This document shows, one piece after another, positions 10,584 to 20,175 of a stretch of DNA of 64,000 nt. The DNA comes from Enterococcus quebecensis (GTDB taxonomy: Bacteria; Bacillota; Bacilli; Lactobacillales; Enterococcaceae). Location of the stretch: positions 248,001-312,000 of the forward strand of contig NZ_MIKB01000001.1 in the NCBI RefSeq assembly GCF_001730365.1. The letters are read 5' to 3'. The position numbers and the translations under genes are program-made. Position 1 is the first letter of the stretch; each line of letters starts with the position of its first letter. The notes under the pieces are model-generated. The model did not search any database, was not told the origin of the DNA, and saw nothing but the letters and a program-made list of their open reading frames with translations.

Positions 10584-12482
10584 CTACTTTTTCTTTGATC
10601 TAGTGTTAATTTCTTTGGGTTTTAAGATAATTGCGCCCAGTGCTGGGACAATCGTTTGGATTTGATGATCAAATTGTTTAAAGGGTTCTGCAATAGTTTC
10701 ACTGACGGGATTCGATGCAGTCCATGTCCCACCATATTCTTTCATCTCTGTGTTTAGTACTTCTTCATATTTCCCTGAAAAAGGAACACCAATCACAAAA
10801 TCTTTTCTCTCTATAGGCGTAAAATTCAAGATAATGATTAGGAAGTCTTTTTTTGCTTTCCCTTTACGAATAAAGCTCAAGACAGTTTCTTCACTATTAT
10901 CCGCGTCAATGATTTCAATCGTCTCAAAAATATGATCTAATTCCCACAATGCTCGTTCATTTTTATAAAACGTATTAAGAATCTGCGTAAAGTGCTGCAT
11001 GTTGTGGTTCATTTCATCGTCAAGATCAATCCATTCTAAATGTTCATCGTATTTCCATTCTAAAAACTGTCCCCACTCACTTCCCATAAATAACAATTTT
11101 TTCCCTGGATGAGTCATCATATAGACATACAAATTTCGTAACTGAGAAAACTGCTTGTAACGATCTCCCCACATTTTATGCATCAAACTTCTTTTTCCAT
11201 GGACAACCTCATCATGAGACAATGGTAAAATGTAATTTTCATTCATCATGTACATAAAAGAAAAGGTAATTAAGTGAAAATTATATTTTCGAAACACCAC
11301 ATCCATTTCATAAAAACACAGGGTATCGTTCATCCAGCCTAGATTCCATTTATAATCAAAACCTAACGCTCCGCTTTCAATTGTTCCAGTGATTTTAGTT
11401 TCCGAGGAACTTTCTTCGGCGATCATGATTAGATCGGGATGAGCCTGTTTGATGACAGCATTCAGTTTCTGTAAAAAATAATAGCCGTCCCAATTACGAT
11501 TACTGCCATCTGGATTCAAAATCGTCGGTCCATCATCATAATCAAGATAAAGCATGTTTGAAACAGCATCTACACGTATGCCATCGATATGAAAGGTTTC
11601 AATCCAGTATAGCGCACTGGAAATCAGAAAACTTTGCACCTCAGGTTTACTTAAATCAAAATTCAATGAACCCCAACGAATATTTTTGGCCCTGATTTCA
11701 TCAGTGTATTCAAATTGTGCTGTTCCATCAAAATAAGCTAAAGCATCATCGTTAATGCAAAAATGCCCAGGTACCCAATCAATAAGAACACCGATATTAT
11801 TTAAATGACATTCTTCAACAAACTCCTGAAACTCCTCTGTTGTCCCATAATACGAGCATAACGCAAAATAACCGATCAATTGATAGCCCCAAGACATACC
11901 TAAAGGATGTTCCATCAAAGGCATAAACTCAATGTGAGAAAAGCCCATTTCTTTTACATAAGGAATTAATGTATCTTTCAATGAGTGAAACGTGTAAGGA
12001 GATCCATCTTCTTCACATTTCCATGAGCTAGCATGGACTTCATAGATATTCAGTGGTCGTTTAAAATAGTTAGAACGCTTCTTTCGTCCTTGCCAAAGAC
12101 CGTCTTTCCATTTTTTTTCTGGTAGTGTATGTATGATAGCCGCATCTTTAGGACGTTTTTCAAACCTAACAGCGAACGGATCGATTTTATATACTTCTCT
12201 TCCATCTTCTTGCTTCACCAAATATTTATAAAAATCTCCTTCTTTTGGCTTTGTCGTAAAAATTTCCCATACGCCAAACTGTTCATCTTTTTTCAATGAT
12301 AAGGAACGATTCCATTCATTAAAATCACCAACTAGCCAAATAGTTTGAGCTTTTGGTGCCCAAACTCTGAAAACATACCCATTTTTCTCTTTCTGAACCA
12401 TTTTATGACAGCCAAAAAACTGTTGACTATAAAAATTTTCACCTGTTTCAAATCGTTCAATCGAACCCTTTCTATTCGTCAT
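10584..12482 (-). CDS. glgB: 1,4-alpha-glucan branching enzyme
   Basis: A 632-residue GH13 branching enzyme with an N-terminal CBM48 domain ([22 protein letters not shown]). Catalytic residues are in [12 protein letters not shown] (nucleophile Asp), IMIAEESSS (Glu) and [14 protein letters not shown] (Asp). It introduces alpha-1,6 branches into glycogen. It is the first gene of the operon, with a GAGGGGAAGTAG site before the ATG and a candidate promoter at 12547-12575. Confidence 0.95.
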   Translation of the reverse strand: MTNRKGSIERFETGENFYSQQFFGCHKMVQKEKNGYVFRVWAPKAQTIWLVGDFNEWNRSLSLKKDEQFGVWEIFTTKPKEGDFYKYLVKQEDGREVYKIDPFAVRFEKRPKDAAIIHTLPEKKWKDGLWQGRKKRSNYFKRPLNIYEVHASSWKCEEDGSPYTFHSLKDTLIPYVKEMGFSHIEFMPLMEHPLGMSWGYQLIGYFALCSYYGTTEEFQEFVEECHLNNIGVLIDWVPGHFCINDDALAYFDGTAQFEYTDEIRAKNIRWGSLNFDLSKPEVQSFLISSALYWIETFHIDGIRVDAVSNMLYLDYDDGPTILNPDGSNRNWDGYYFLQKLNAVIKQAHPDLIMIAEESSSETKITGTIESGALGFDYKWNLGWMNDTLCFYEMDVVFRKYNFHLITFSFMYMMNENYILPLSHDEVVHGKRSLMHKMWGDRYKQFSQLRNLYVYMMTHPGKKLLFMGSEWGQFLEWKYDEHLEWIDLDDEMNHNMQHFTQILNTFYKNERALWELDHIFETIEIIDADNSEETVLSFIRKGKAKKDFLIIILNFTPIERKDFVIGVPFSGKYEEVLNTEMKEYGGTWTASNPVSETIAEPFKQFDHQIQTIVPALGAIILKPKEINTRSKKK

Positions 12483-12546
12483 CTACTTCCCCTCACTCTC
12501 ACTTGAAATGAAGTTTCTTTAAGGATATATGAAAAAAGTTGCAGAA

Positions 12547-12575
12547 AATATTCTTTTCTTTCTGAATTTTTTCAA
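12547..12575 (-). promoter_or_regulatory. Candidate promoter of the glycogen operon
   Basis: Minus-strand TTGAAA (12575-12570), 17-base spacer, AATATT (12552-12547). The -35 matches five of six bases and the -10 only four. No clear cre site was seen near it, so carbon control of the operon cannot be argued from this stretch. Confidence 0.35.
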
Positions 12576-12981
12576 AAGAAAACACAATACACTTTCTGAA
12601 ACTCTATTGATTCCGAGCATTTATGATATAAAACAAACAGATAAATATTGGGAATTCATCTATTATGTTTTGCAGACAATTAACTATCTTTTATTAGATA
12701 AAACTCAGTAATTATATACTAAATCTAACAACAAAATGAAAAAAAAGAAAGAAATATCCCTCTACTGCTCAAATAAACTATTAAGAATTGGAATATTCTT
12801 CTCCTTTGAGAATTGCTCATTTAATTTTGAAAATATTCAATCAGACGTATAAAAAAGAACTACTTTATACACCTGTTTTATCTTTTTAACGCTCACTAGA
12901 TGGAAATTATTTTCATACAACACGAATTAAATGATATATTTAACTTGAATTGTATATTATAAAAATAGGAGGAATAAAAGC
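12576..12981. other. AT-rich divergent spacer between glgB and the SDR gene
   Basis: About 400 bases of AT-rich sequence separate the two divergent genes. It contains no convincing gene, terminator or repeat. A 60-codon plus-strand frame beginning at 12529 crosses the glgB promoter and is judged chance. The SDR ribosome-binding site AGGAGG lies at its right end; a clear -35/-10 pair for that gene could not be fixed. Confidence 0.5.
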
Positions 12982-13728
12982 ATGAATATTTCGTTTGAAG
13001 ACAAAATCGTGATTGTAACTGGTTCTACATCAGGGATTGGTGCCGCTACTGCAGAAGCTTTTGCTCAATCTGGTGCTACTGTTATTGTTTGCGGGCGTAG
13101 GGTTGAAAAAGGAGAAGCAGTGGTAGGAAAAATTAAGAAAAATGGTGGACATGCCTTGTTTGTTCAAACAGATGTAAATGACGATTCCAGCATGAATCAT
13201 TTAGTCGCTGAAGTAATTGAACAGTATGGAAAAATCGATGTCCTTGTGAATAACGCTGGTGTCTATAAATCTTTTGCCTTCGAAGATATCGATATGGAAA
13301 AAGAATATGAAGACGTTTTCAACATTAATGTAAGAAGTTACATCTATTTATCTAAATTAGTTTTAAAATTTATGTTGGAACGAAAAGAAGGTAGTATCAT
13401 AAATATCGCTTCTGTGGGTGCCCTAAATGGAGGTCCTGGCATTGCAACATATTGTGCATCTAAAGGAGCTATTTTACAATTAACTCGTTCGATGGCGAAA
13501 GAATTTGGTGGTCGCGGAATTAGAGTGAATAGTATTTTACCAGGACTAATTCATACGGAAATGATGCCTGAAGGTGGGCCAATGGATAAAGTTATTGATA
13601 CTATGATTCCCTTAAAAAGAGCTGGAAATAGTATGGAAATTGCTCAACCAATCCTTTTTGTCTGTAGCCCATATGCTTCTTTTATTAATGGTGCATCTAT
13701 TGTCATTGATGGCGGACAAAGCGCGTAA
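12982..13728 (+). CDS. SDR-family NAD(P)-dependent oxidoreductase
   Basis: A 248-residue classical short-chain dehydrogenase/reductase. The cofactor loop TGSTSGIG is at residues 13-20, NNAG at 90-93, and the catalytic Ser144, Tyr157 and Lys161 (YCASK) are all present. The C-terminal GGQSA ending is typical of glucose 1-dehydrogenase and 3-oxoacyl-ACP reductase-like members; the substrate cannot be told from sequence. Arg39-Arg40 after the second strand (CGRR) suggests NADP preference. It stands alone between divergent glgB and convergent alaS, behind a strong AGGAGG site. Confidence 0.9.
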   Translation: MNISFEDKIVIVTGSTSGIGAATAEAFAQSGATVIVCGRRVEKGEAVVGKIKKNGGHALFVQTDVNDDSSMNHLVAEVIEQYGKIDVLVNNAGVYKSFAFEDIDMEKEYEDVFNINVRSYIYLSKLVLKFMLERKEGSIINIASVGALNGGPGIATYCASKGAILQLTRSMAKEFGGRGIRVNSILPGLIHTEMMPEGGPMDKVIDTMIPLKRAGNSMEIAQPILFVCSPYASFINGASIVIDGGQSA

Positions 13729-13742
13729 AACGAATACGCCTA

Positions 13743-13800
13743 TAAAAAATAAGCATTAAGAAGTGTGATCGTAAAACGTTCACTTCTTAATGCTTCATTT
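13743..13800. terminator. Bidirectional terminator between the SDR gene and alaS
   Basis: A 15-base perfect stem, AAGCATTAAGAAGTG (13751-13765) with its complement at 13781-13795, is flanked by A-rich sequence on the left and T-rich sequence on the right. It can serve both convergent genes. Confidence 0.85.
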
Positions 13801-13806
13801 TTTATA

Positions 13807-16446
13807 CTAGCTATTCAACCAGTTAGCTACTTCATTTAATGCATCACTGATTCCAGCTGGATTTTTCCCTCCGGCTTGAGCCATGTCGGGACGTCCACCA
13901 CCGCCGCCACCAACTTTTGGTGCGATTGTTTTGATTAAATCACCAGCTTTTAGCCCTTTTTCATTTGCTGTTTTAGTCATAGCTGCTAACAGACTAACTT
14001 TATCGTCTTGAGCTGTCGCTAAAACTAGAACATCTGACAATTCTTTTTGTTTCCATTGGTCTGCTAATTGACGTAATTGATTCATATCTTTTACGTTCAC
14101 TTTTGCAGCAATATAAGTTGTTCCATTGACTTCCTTGATATCTTTGAAAATGTCTCCTGCTTGTTGATTGGCTAATTTTCCAGCAAGTTGTTCATTTTCT
14201 TTTTGTAGATCACGTAATTGTTGTTGTAACTGCTCTGTTTTTGATACAACTTCTTTCAATTGAGGTGATTTAACAATACCTGCAATTGCTTTTAATTGTT
14301 TTTCTTCCTCATTCATTAATTCATAGGCTTCTTTACTTGTTACAGCTTCGATACGACGAACGCCAGCACCAATTCCTGATTCAGAAATGATTTTGAAAAT
14401 GCCGATATCTTCTGTATTTTTCACATGAGTTCCACCACAAAGCTCGATTGAATAGCCACCGATATTTACAACACGAACTTCTTTGCCGTATTTTTCACCG
14501 AATAAGGCCATTGCTCCCATATTTTTAGCTGTATCAATATCTGTTTCTACAGTTTCAACTGGGATTGCTTCCCAAATTTTTTCATTAACGATTGCTTCCA
14601 TTTGGACTAACTCTTCTGGCGTTACTTGACCAAAGTGAGTAAAGTCAAAACGTAAATGTCCTGGTGATACTAGTGAGCCTGCTTGGTTTGCATGATCACC
14701 TAAAATATCTTTTAATGCACGGTGCAATAAATGGGTTGCTGTATGATTTTTTAAAATACGATTGCGCATTTTCTCATCTACATGTAGCTCATAAGTTGAG
14801 CCTTCAACTAGTTTTCCTGTTAATTGAACTGTGTGTAAAAATTGACCATTTGGTGCTTTTAGAACATTCTCTACATGTGCTACGATCGTTCCATTTTGAT
14901 CCTTGATCGTTCCGTGATCGGCAACTTGTCCACCCATTTCTGCATAGAAAGGCGTTTCTGAGAAGATTAATTGTGCAGTCCCCTCCGAAAGTTCATTGAC
15001 GATTTCTTCGTCTTTTAGAATAATCAATAGTTGACTTGTTGCTGCTAACTGACTATAACCAACGAATTTACTTTCAACTTTAATATCCGTTAAAACAGCC
15101 GATTGTACCCCCATTGATGTTTCTTTACTACGAGCAGAACGGGCACGTTCTCTTTGAGCTTCCATTTCTTTTTCAAAACCAGCATGATCCACTTTTAAAT
15201 CTGCATCTTCTGCAACTTCTTCTGTTAATTCAACTGGGAAACCATAGGTATCATACAACTTAAAGATGTCTTTACCGTTCAGTGTTTCTTCATTAGCTGT
15301 TTTCACTTTAGCAATCAATTCATTTAGAATCTCTAACCCTTCATTGATTGTTTCATGGAAACGTTCTTCTTCTGTACGAACCACTTTTTCAATAAATTCT
15401 TTTTGTTGTAAAACTTCTGGATAATAACTAACCATTACTTCACCAACAACAGGAACTAATTTGTATAAAAATGCTTCATTGATGCCAAGTTTTTTCCCAT
15501 GCATAACAGCACGACGTAATAAGCGACGTAACACGTATCCTCGACCTTCATTTGAAGGTAAAGCACCGTCACCGATAGCAAAAGATAATGCTCGGATATG
15601 GTCAGCAATTACTTTAAAAGAAATATCTGTTTGAGGTGATTGTCCATAAGTCACCTGTCCGCTTAATTTTTCAACAGCATGAATGATCGGCATAAATAAA
15701 TCTGTTTCAAAGTTCGTTGGTGCATTTTGAACGATTGAAACCACACGCTCTAACCCCATACCCGTATCAATATTTTTATGCGGTAATGGTTCATAGCTAT
15801 CATCTGCTTGATGATTAAACTCAGAGAACACTAAATTCCAAATTTCTAAATAGCGTTCATTTTCTCCGCCAGGATAATTTTCTGGATCATCTTCTGCCAC
15901 ATCATTAAATGACTCTCCACGATCATAAAAAATTTCTGAATCCGGACCACAAGGACCCGCACCAATATCCCAGAAATTGTCTTCGATATCAATAATATGA
16001 TCCATTGACAAGCCAACTTCTTCACGCCAGATACGTTTTGCTTCTGTATCTTTTGGATAAACTGTTACATATAATTTTTCTGGATCAAATGCCATCCACT
16101 CAGGAGAAGTCAAAAATTCCCATGCCCAATGGATTGCTTCATTTTTAAAGTAATCACCAATTGAAAAGTTACCTAACATTTCAAACATAGTATGGTGACG
16201 AGCTGTTTTTCCAACGTTTTCGATATCATTGGTACGAATTGATTTTTGCGCGTTAGTGATTCTTGGATTTTCAGGAACAACTGAACCATCAAAATATTTT
16301 TTCAAAGTTGCAACACCAGAGTTGATCCATAGTAATGTCGGATCATTAACAGGGACTAATGACGCACTAGGTTCTACTGAATGTCCTTTTGATTTGAAGA
16401 AGTCTAAATACATTTGACGAACTTGGCTACTTGATAATTGTTTCAT
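13807..16446 (-). CDS. alaS: Alanine-tRNA ligase
   Basis: An 879-residue class II synthetase that charges tRNA-Ala. Seen in order are the aminoacylation core ([43 protein letters not shown]), the tRNA-recognition region, the editing domain with zinc-site motifs [12 protein letters not shown] and ELCGGTHV, a coiled coil, and the C-Ala domain ending in [15 protein letters not shown]. Length is normal. The open frame continues 22 codons upstream to a start at 16512, but the ATG at 16446 ([14 protein letters not shown]) fits the family and has an AGGA site. Expression is controlled by the T-box upstream. Confidence 0.97.
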   Translation of the reverse strand: MKQLSSSQVRQMYLDFFKSKGHSVEPSASLVPVNDPTLLWINSGVATLKKYFDGSVVPENPRITNAQKSIRTNDIENVGKTARHHTMFEMLGNFSIGDYFKNEAIHWAWEFLTSPEWMAFDPEKLYVTVYPKDTEAKRIWREEVGLSMDHIIDIEDNFWDIGAGPCGPDSEIFYDRGESFNDVAEDDPENYPGGENERYLEIWNLVFSEFNHQADDSYEPLPHKNIDTGMGLERVVSIVQNAPTNFETDLFMPIIHAVEKLSGQVTYGQSPQTDISFKVIADHIRALSFAIGDGALPSNEGRGYVLRRLLRRAVMHGKKLGINEAFLYKLVPVVGEVMVSYYPEVLQQKEFIEKVVRTEEERFHETINEGLEILNELIAKVKTANEETLNGKDIFKLYDTYGFPVELTEEVAEDADLKVDHAGFEKEMEAQRERARSARSKETSMGVQSAVLTDIKVESKFVGYSQLAATSQLLIILKDEEIVNELSEGTAQLIFSETPFYAEMGGQVADHGTIKDQNGTIVAHVENVLKAPNGQFLHTVQLTGKLVEGSTYELHVDEKMRNRILKNHTATHLLHRALKDILGDHANQAGSLVSPGHLRFDFTHFGQVTPEELVQMEAIVNEKIWEAIPVETVETDIDTAKNMGAMALFGEKYGKEVRVVNIGGYSIELCGGTHVKNTEDIGIFKIISESGIGAGVRRIEAVTSKEAYELMNEEEKQLKAIAGIVKSPQLKEVVSKTEQLQQQLRDLQKENEQLAGKLANQQAGDIFKDIKEVNGTTYIAAKVNVKDMNQLRQLADQWKQKELSDVLVLATAQDDKVSLLAAMTKTANEKGLKAGDLIKTIAPKVGGGGGGRPDMAQAGGKNPAGISDALNEVANWLNS

Positions 16447-16498
16447 TATACGATTCCTACTTTCTAAAATGAGTATTTGTTTTGAGATTTCACCCAAC

Positions 16499-16730
16499 AA
16501 AAAAAGCGCCATTCATTGCAATACAAGGACGAAAAATCGCGGTACCACCTTGTTTGCAATGAAGTCGCTTGACTATCATTACCTCTTAAACTCTATAACG
16601 CAGAGTCGCGTTGATATTTCTATCAAAGATTCTTTAAAGGGAGCAATTGCGTTTTTATGCTATTCTTCTTTCAGCAATGAAGAACTTTCTGTAAACATCA
16701 AAGAAACGAATCATATCCTTTATATTCCCT
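16499..16730 (-). promoter_or_regulatory. T-box riboswitch (alanine) with terminator
   Basis: The leader carries the T-box core AAGGTGGTACCGCG (rc of 16539-16552), whose UGGU would pair with the NCCA end of uncharged tRNA-Ala. The terminator stem pairs TTCATTGCAA plus ACAAGG with CCTTGT plus TTGCAATGAA and ends in a run of seven T (16505-16499). Stem I is delimited by GATTC and GAATC; a GCU at 16644-16642 is the likely alanine specifier, though the loop was not folded rigorously. Uncharged tRNA would favour the antiterminator and alaS expression. Confidence 0.92.
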
Positions 16731-16734
16731 ACAA

Positions 16735-16763
16735 ATTATAAGGAAAGATCGAAAAAAAGTCAA
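16735..16763 (-). promoter_or_regulatory. alaS promoter
   Basis: Minus-strand TTGACT (16763-16758), 17-base spacer, TATAAT (16740-16735). It lies eleven bases after the stop of the upstream gene, which implies alaS has its own start point. Confidence 0.85.
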
Positions 16764-16773
16764 TGTTTTCAAT

Positions 16774-17880
16774 TTACTTTTCGATTTTAATCACTTTTCT
16801 ATAGAGGTAATCTGTTGGACTTAACTTTTGCTCAGGTAAAATCATATGATCAGAACTAAAATAAGTGGATAATGGCAACATCTCTTCAATCAAACTATTT
16901 TCAATTGGAGATTGTTTGGTTAGTTTTGATGCGGTTGGATTATTCGTTAGCTCGTAACGATTTTTTTGATTGTCTATGATCAAACCAAACATATTTGAAC
17001 CGTCCATTTTACTTTTTATTTGGCGACCAGATTCGTTCTCTTGGATTAATAATTCATTGCCCCAACGAAATAAACGGCGAGTCCCTGCCCCTACAACAAA
17101 TTCCCATTGATCCTCAGACATTAAACTGAAACCTTCTCTTTTAAGACTTAATTTTAGTTCATCATGCGTGCAATCTTTATGGCTATAGACAAAGTAATAA
17201 TTAGATTCAGGTAGAAACTCTAAGTAAAATTGATTTTTTTCTAAAAGCCATTTAGGAAATGACCAGCTGAGACTTTCTGAAGCTGAAAGTACTGGAAATA
17301 GTTTTTCGCAAATCTGTTCTTCAAATGGAGAAAATCTCTCTACTTCTCCTTCAAATGTTCCTGTAACTGTATCAACTATTCCTAAAAACTCCGTTCCTGC
17401 GGGCAAAGCATATTTTTGAACAAACATCGCGGGAATCGCCATTTTTCTTAAGTTTGTTGTATGATCATTTATATACTCAGATATCCCTTCTAACGAAGAC
17501 AGATCATAACTCACTTCTTCCTCTCTCCATTCACCGACAGAATCAATCGCTTCATTAGTCAATGTTGTTTTAAATGTATTTTTTTCTAGACTTTCTACAT
17601 CAAAACCTAGTAATTCATGCGCTCGTAATCCTTCTGCACCTAAATCCCAACCAAGAATTGCTTCACTATTTCCTGGTACAAAAACAAACAATTCTCCATC
17701 TAGCTCAAATTCAAACGTACGACATTTAATGCCATAAAGTTCAAAATCAACTAACTCAATTGTATTGATTTCCATCGTTGGTGGAACAAAGTACATCAAT
17801 AGTTGTTGTAGAATCGTTTCTTTTTCAACATCTTTTAAGTTTTTCCAATTTGACCATTCAATTTGTTCAAATAGATCCAA
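16774..17880 (-). CDS. Uncharacterised protein with an FGE-sulfatase-like C-terminal segment
   Basis: A 368-residue soluble protein without signal peptide or membrane segments. I do not recognise a characterised family. The segment LMSEDQWEFVVGAGTRRLFRWGNEL near residue 255 resembles the LPTEAEWEYAARGG...WGD stretch of formylglycine-generating-enzyme (SUMF1/EgtB-like) folds. The remainder is acidic and does not match. Catalytic cysteines of true FGE are not evident, so enzymatic function should not be assumed. It is encoded just upstream of the alaS promoter and transcribed in the same direction, and it diverges from the GNAT gene. Confidence 0.7.
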   Translation of the reverse strand: MDLFEQIEWSNWKNLKDVEKETILQQLLMYFVPPTMEINTIELVDFELYGIKCRTFEFELDGELFVFVPGNSEAILGWDLGAEGLRAHELLGFDVESLEKNTFKTTLTNEAIDSVGEWREEEVSYDLSSLEGISEYINDHTTNLRKMAIPAMFVQKYALPAGTEFLGIVDTVTGTFEGEVERFSPFEEQICEKLFPVLSASESLSWSFPKWLLEKNQFYLEFLPESNYYFVYSHKDCTHDELKLSLKREGFSLMSEDQWEFVVGAGTRRLFRWGNELLIQENESGRQIKSKMDGSNMFGLIIDNQKNRYELTNNPTASKLTKQSPIENSLIEEMLPLSTYFSSDHMILPEQKLSPTDYLYRKVIKIEK

Positions 17881-17976
17881 ACCAACCCCTCCTCGTATGT
17901 TTCAAAAATATCTGCTATGATTAAGTATACCATTGAATGATTTTTTCATTAAGAAAATTAACTGGAGGTTTTTAGT

Positions 17977-18411
17977 ATGCATACCCATTTTGGCAATGAG
18001 CGCTGGCATCAAGCTGCAGCATTTGCTTTGCGTTATGATGTGTTTGTTTTAGAGCAAGAAATTTCATTACAAGAGGAATTTGATGCACTCGACACAAATG
18101 AACGGAACTATTTCGTTGTTTATGAGGGTTATCTTGCGATTGGGACGATTCGCTATCAGAAAAAAGATGCTGTTACAATCCAACCTGATCGTTTTTGCGT
18201 GAGAAAAGAATATCGTGGAAAAGGGATCGGAAAACAGCTACTTTTATTATTAGAAGAAAAAGCTATCGGCGACGGATGTCTTTTCAGTGTCTTATCTGCT
18301 GAAAAAACAGCTTTATCTTTCTATAAATCCCTGAATTACACTGTGAATTCTGCTGAATATATAGAAGACGGCATCCTTTGCGTAGAAATGATCAAAAAAA
18401 TAAGCAGCTAA
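17977..18411 (+). CDS. GNAT-family N-acetyltransferase
   Basis: A 144-residue single-domain acetyltransferase. The acetyl-CoA-binding motif A reads RKEYRGKGIGKQLL (around residues 70-83), matching the R/Q-x-x-G-x-G/A signature. A late FYKSLNYTV segment matches the motif B helix. It is of the ElaA/YjcF-like size class; the substrate is unknown. An ACTGGAGG site precedes the ATG. Its stop codon lies inside the bidirectional terminator shared with the helicase gene. Confidence 0.88.
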   Translation: MHTHFGNERWHQAAAFALRYDVFVLEQEISLQEEFDALDTNERNYFVVYEGYLAIGTIRYQKKDAVTIQPDRFCVRKEYRGKGIGKQLLLLLEEKAIGDGCLFSVLSAEKTALSFYKSLNYTVNSAEYIEDGILCVEMIKKISS

Positions 18412-18440
18412 GATGACTAATTCATCTAGCTGCTCATTTT
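18403..18440. terminator. Bidirectional terminator between the GNAT gene and cshB
   Basis: AGCAGCTA (18403-18410) and GATGA (18412-18416) pair with TCATC (18422-18426) and TAGCTGCT (18427-18434), followed by a T-rich run. The A-rich stretch on the left serves the opposite direction. Confidence 0.8.
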
Positions 18441-19792
18441 TATTTATAACTATTTTTCTTAGATTTTTTAGCTGTACGAGTTTGCTGACGACGTTCAACT
18501 TTACGTTTTTGCTTATTGCTAGCTGAAATTGCCCATTCAATTTTCTTTTTGTATCCTGGTTTGATTTTTTTCTTTTTCTTTTTAACCAAACCAATTAAAG
18601 TTGGATCTTCCAAAGAATCTTTTGTTTTTTCACGTTTTGTTCGACGATTACGGTCATACGTATCAATCATTTCACCATTTTTAATTTCTTTTGGATGAAA
18701 CTCGATACCTAATTGTTCCACTTCAGAAATTGCCTCTTCATCTGCTGGAGAGTATAAAGTGATAGCAGTTCCATCTAAGCCATTTCTTCCAGTTCTACCT
18801 ACGCGGTGAATAAAGAAATCTAAATCCGTTGGGACTTCCGCATTGATAACATGAGAAACACCTTCAATATCAATCCCTCGTGCAGCTAAATCTGTCGCTA
18901 CAACATACTGAAACTCAAGATCTTGTACTTGACGCATCACACGTTTTCGTTCGCGTGGAGAAATATCTCCGTGAATTTTCGCCACTTTTAGACCTTGATC
19001 TTTTAAGTAATCAGTAATTTCATCTACCCGTTGTTTCGTGTTGGCAAATATGATTACTAGATAGGGATGTCCAATCGTTAATAATTGATAAATCAAACGA
19101 TTTTTATCTTTTCCTTTAGTAGAAACTAACCAATTATCAATAGTTTCGGAGATAATATTTTTTGGTTGAATATGCTCAACAACAGGATTTTCCATGTATT
19201 TTTTCAAGAAAGGTTTTAATTTTTCAGGAATCGTTGCTGAGAACACTAGCATTTGTAGCTTATTAGGCAAACGCCCAGCGATCTGATCGACTTCTTCTAA
19301 AAATCCCATGTCTAACGTCATATCCGCTTCATCTACTACAAAGGCAAACGCTGTATGTGCTTTTAACGCCTGCTCATTCATCAAATCTAAAATCCGTCCA
19401 GGGGTTCCAATCACCACATGAGGTTGCTGATTTTTTAATTTAGCGATTTGACGCTGCTTATCTGTTCCTCCGACAAAGTTCGTCACACGAATTTCAGGTT
19501 GACTAAATTTAGCAATTTGAATCGCTTCTTGGTAAATTTGATTCGCCAATTCTCTACTAGGTGCCGTGATTAGAATTTGTACTTCATCCAATTGAGGATT
19601 TACTTTATTCATCAATGGTAATAAAAATGTATGGGTCTTTCCACTCCCTGTTTGGGATTGACCGATAACACTCTTGCCTTTTTTAATGACAGGAATCAAT
19701 TTTTCTTGTACTTCTGTTGGTTGTTCAAACCCTTTATCTGCTAATGCTTCCATGATAAAATCGTTGAATTGAAATTGTTTAAATGAACTCAT
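18440..19792 (-). CDS. cshB: DEAD-box RNA helicase, CshB-like
   Basis: A 450-residue ATP-dependent RNA helicase. Motifs appear in order: Q motif region FEQPTEVQ, Walker A SQTGSGKT, PSRELANQ, TPGR, DEAD (VVDEADMTL), SAT, and HRVGRTGR in the C-terminal RecA domain. The last 50 residues are very basic (KKKKKIKPGYKKK), as in Bacillus CshB/YqfR, a cold-shock helicase involved in RNA unwinding and ribosome assembly. It has its own extended -10 promoter and is transcribed alone. Confidence 0.93.
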   Translation of the reverse strand: MSSFKQFQFNDFIMEALADKGFEQPTEVQEKLIPVIKKGKSVIGQSQTGSGKTHTFLLPLMNKVNPQLDEVQILITAPSRELANQIYQEAIQIAKFSQPEIRVTNFVGGTDKQRQIAKLKNQQPHVVIGTPGRILDLMNEQALKAHTAFAFVVDEADMTLDMGFLEEVDQIAGRLPNKLQMLVFSATIPEKLKPFLKKYMENPVVEHIQPKNIISETIDNWLVSTKGKDKNRLIYQLLTIGHPYLVIIFANTKQRVDEITDYLKDQGLKVAKIHGDISPRERKRVMRQVQDLEFQYVVATDLAARGIDIEGVSHVINAEVPTDLDFFIHRVGRTGRNGLDGTAITLYSPADEEAISEVEQLGIEFHPKEIKNGEMIDTYDRNRRTKREKTKDSLEDPTLIGLVKKKKKKIKPGYKKKIEWAISASNKQKRKVERRQQTRTAKKSKKNSYK

Positions 19793-19833
19793 TTACCTCA
19801 CCTCTTTCAAACTTGTTGTGTAAGTCCTCATGC

Positions 19834-19842
19834 ATTATACCA
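19834..19842 (-). promoter_or_regulatory. Extended -10 of the cshB promoter
   Basis: The minus strand reads TGGTATAAT, a TGn-extended -10, 42 bases before the start codon. No good -35 is visible, as is allowed for extended -10 promoters. Confidence 0.6.
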
Positions 19843-20175
19843 CAAAAAGCGCAAATCCTTATTGATTTTCTGTTTTTTTCTCTCTTTTTATTGTGCTGCT
19901 TGTATAGATCCGATCAGTCAATTCGTTAAAAGAACGGAAATATTTTAACTATATATATCCTAATTTAAGTGCAAATATAAAAAAGAACAACATACAGAAA
20001 AGAGATAACGAAAACAAAAAAACACCAATACTTTAACTAGTTTGGTATGAGTCAAACGCTAGGATTTCTTCATTTTTTGCGGTAAAAATTAAAAAAATGA
20101 AGAGAAGTGGTGTTCACTTTCTCCTCATTTTTTATCACTACAATACTTTCAACCAATTTAACTAATTAATAAAAT
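19843..20175. other. Spacer between the protease gene and cshB
   Basis: AT-rich spacer without a gene. Apart from the terminator at 20092-20134 that ends the protease transcript, nothing recognisable is present. Confidence 0.5.
20092..20134 (-). terminator. Terminator of the protease gene
   Basis: On the minus strand AAATGAGGAGAAAGTG pairs imperfectly with CACTTCTCTTCATTT across a short loop and is followed by a T run. It lies 42 bases after the protease stop codon. Confidence 0.75.

Noticed and set aside
12529-12711. 60-codon plus-strand frame upstream of glgB
   Set aside because: It crosses the candidate glgB promoter, is strongly AT-biased, resembles no known protein and has no promoter of its own.
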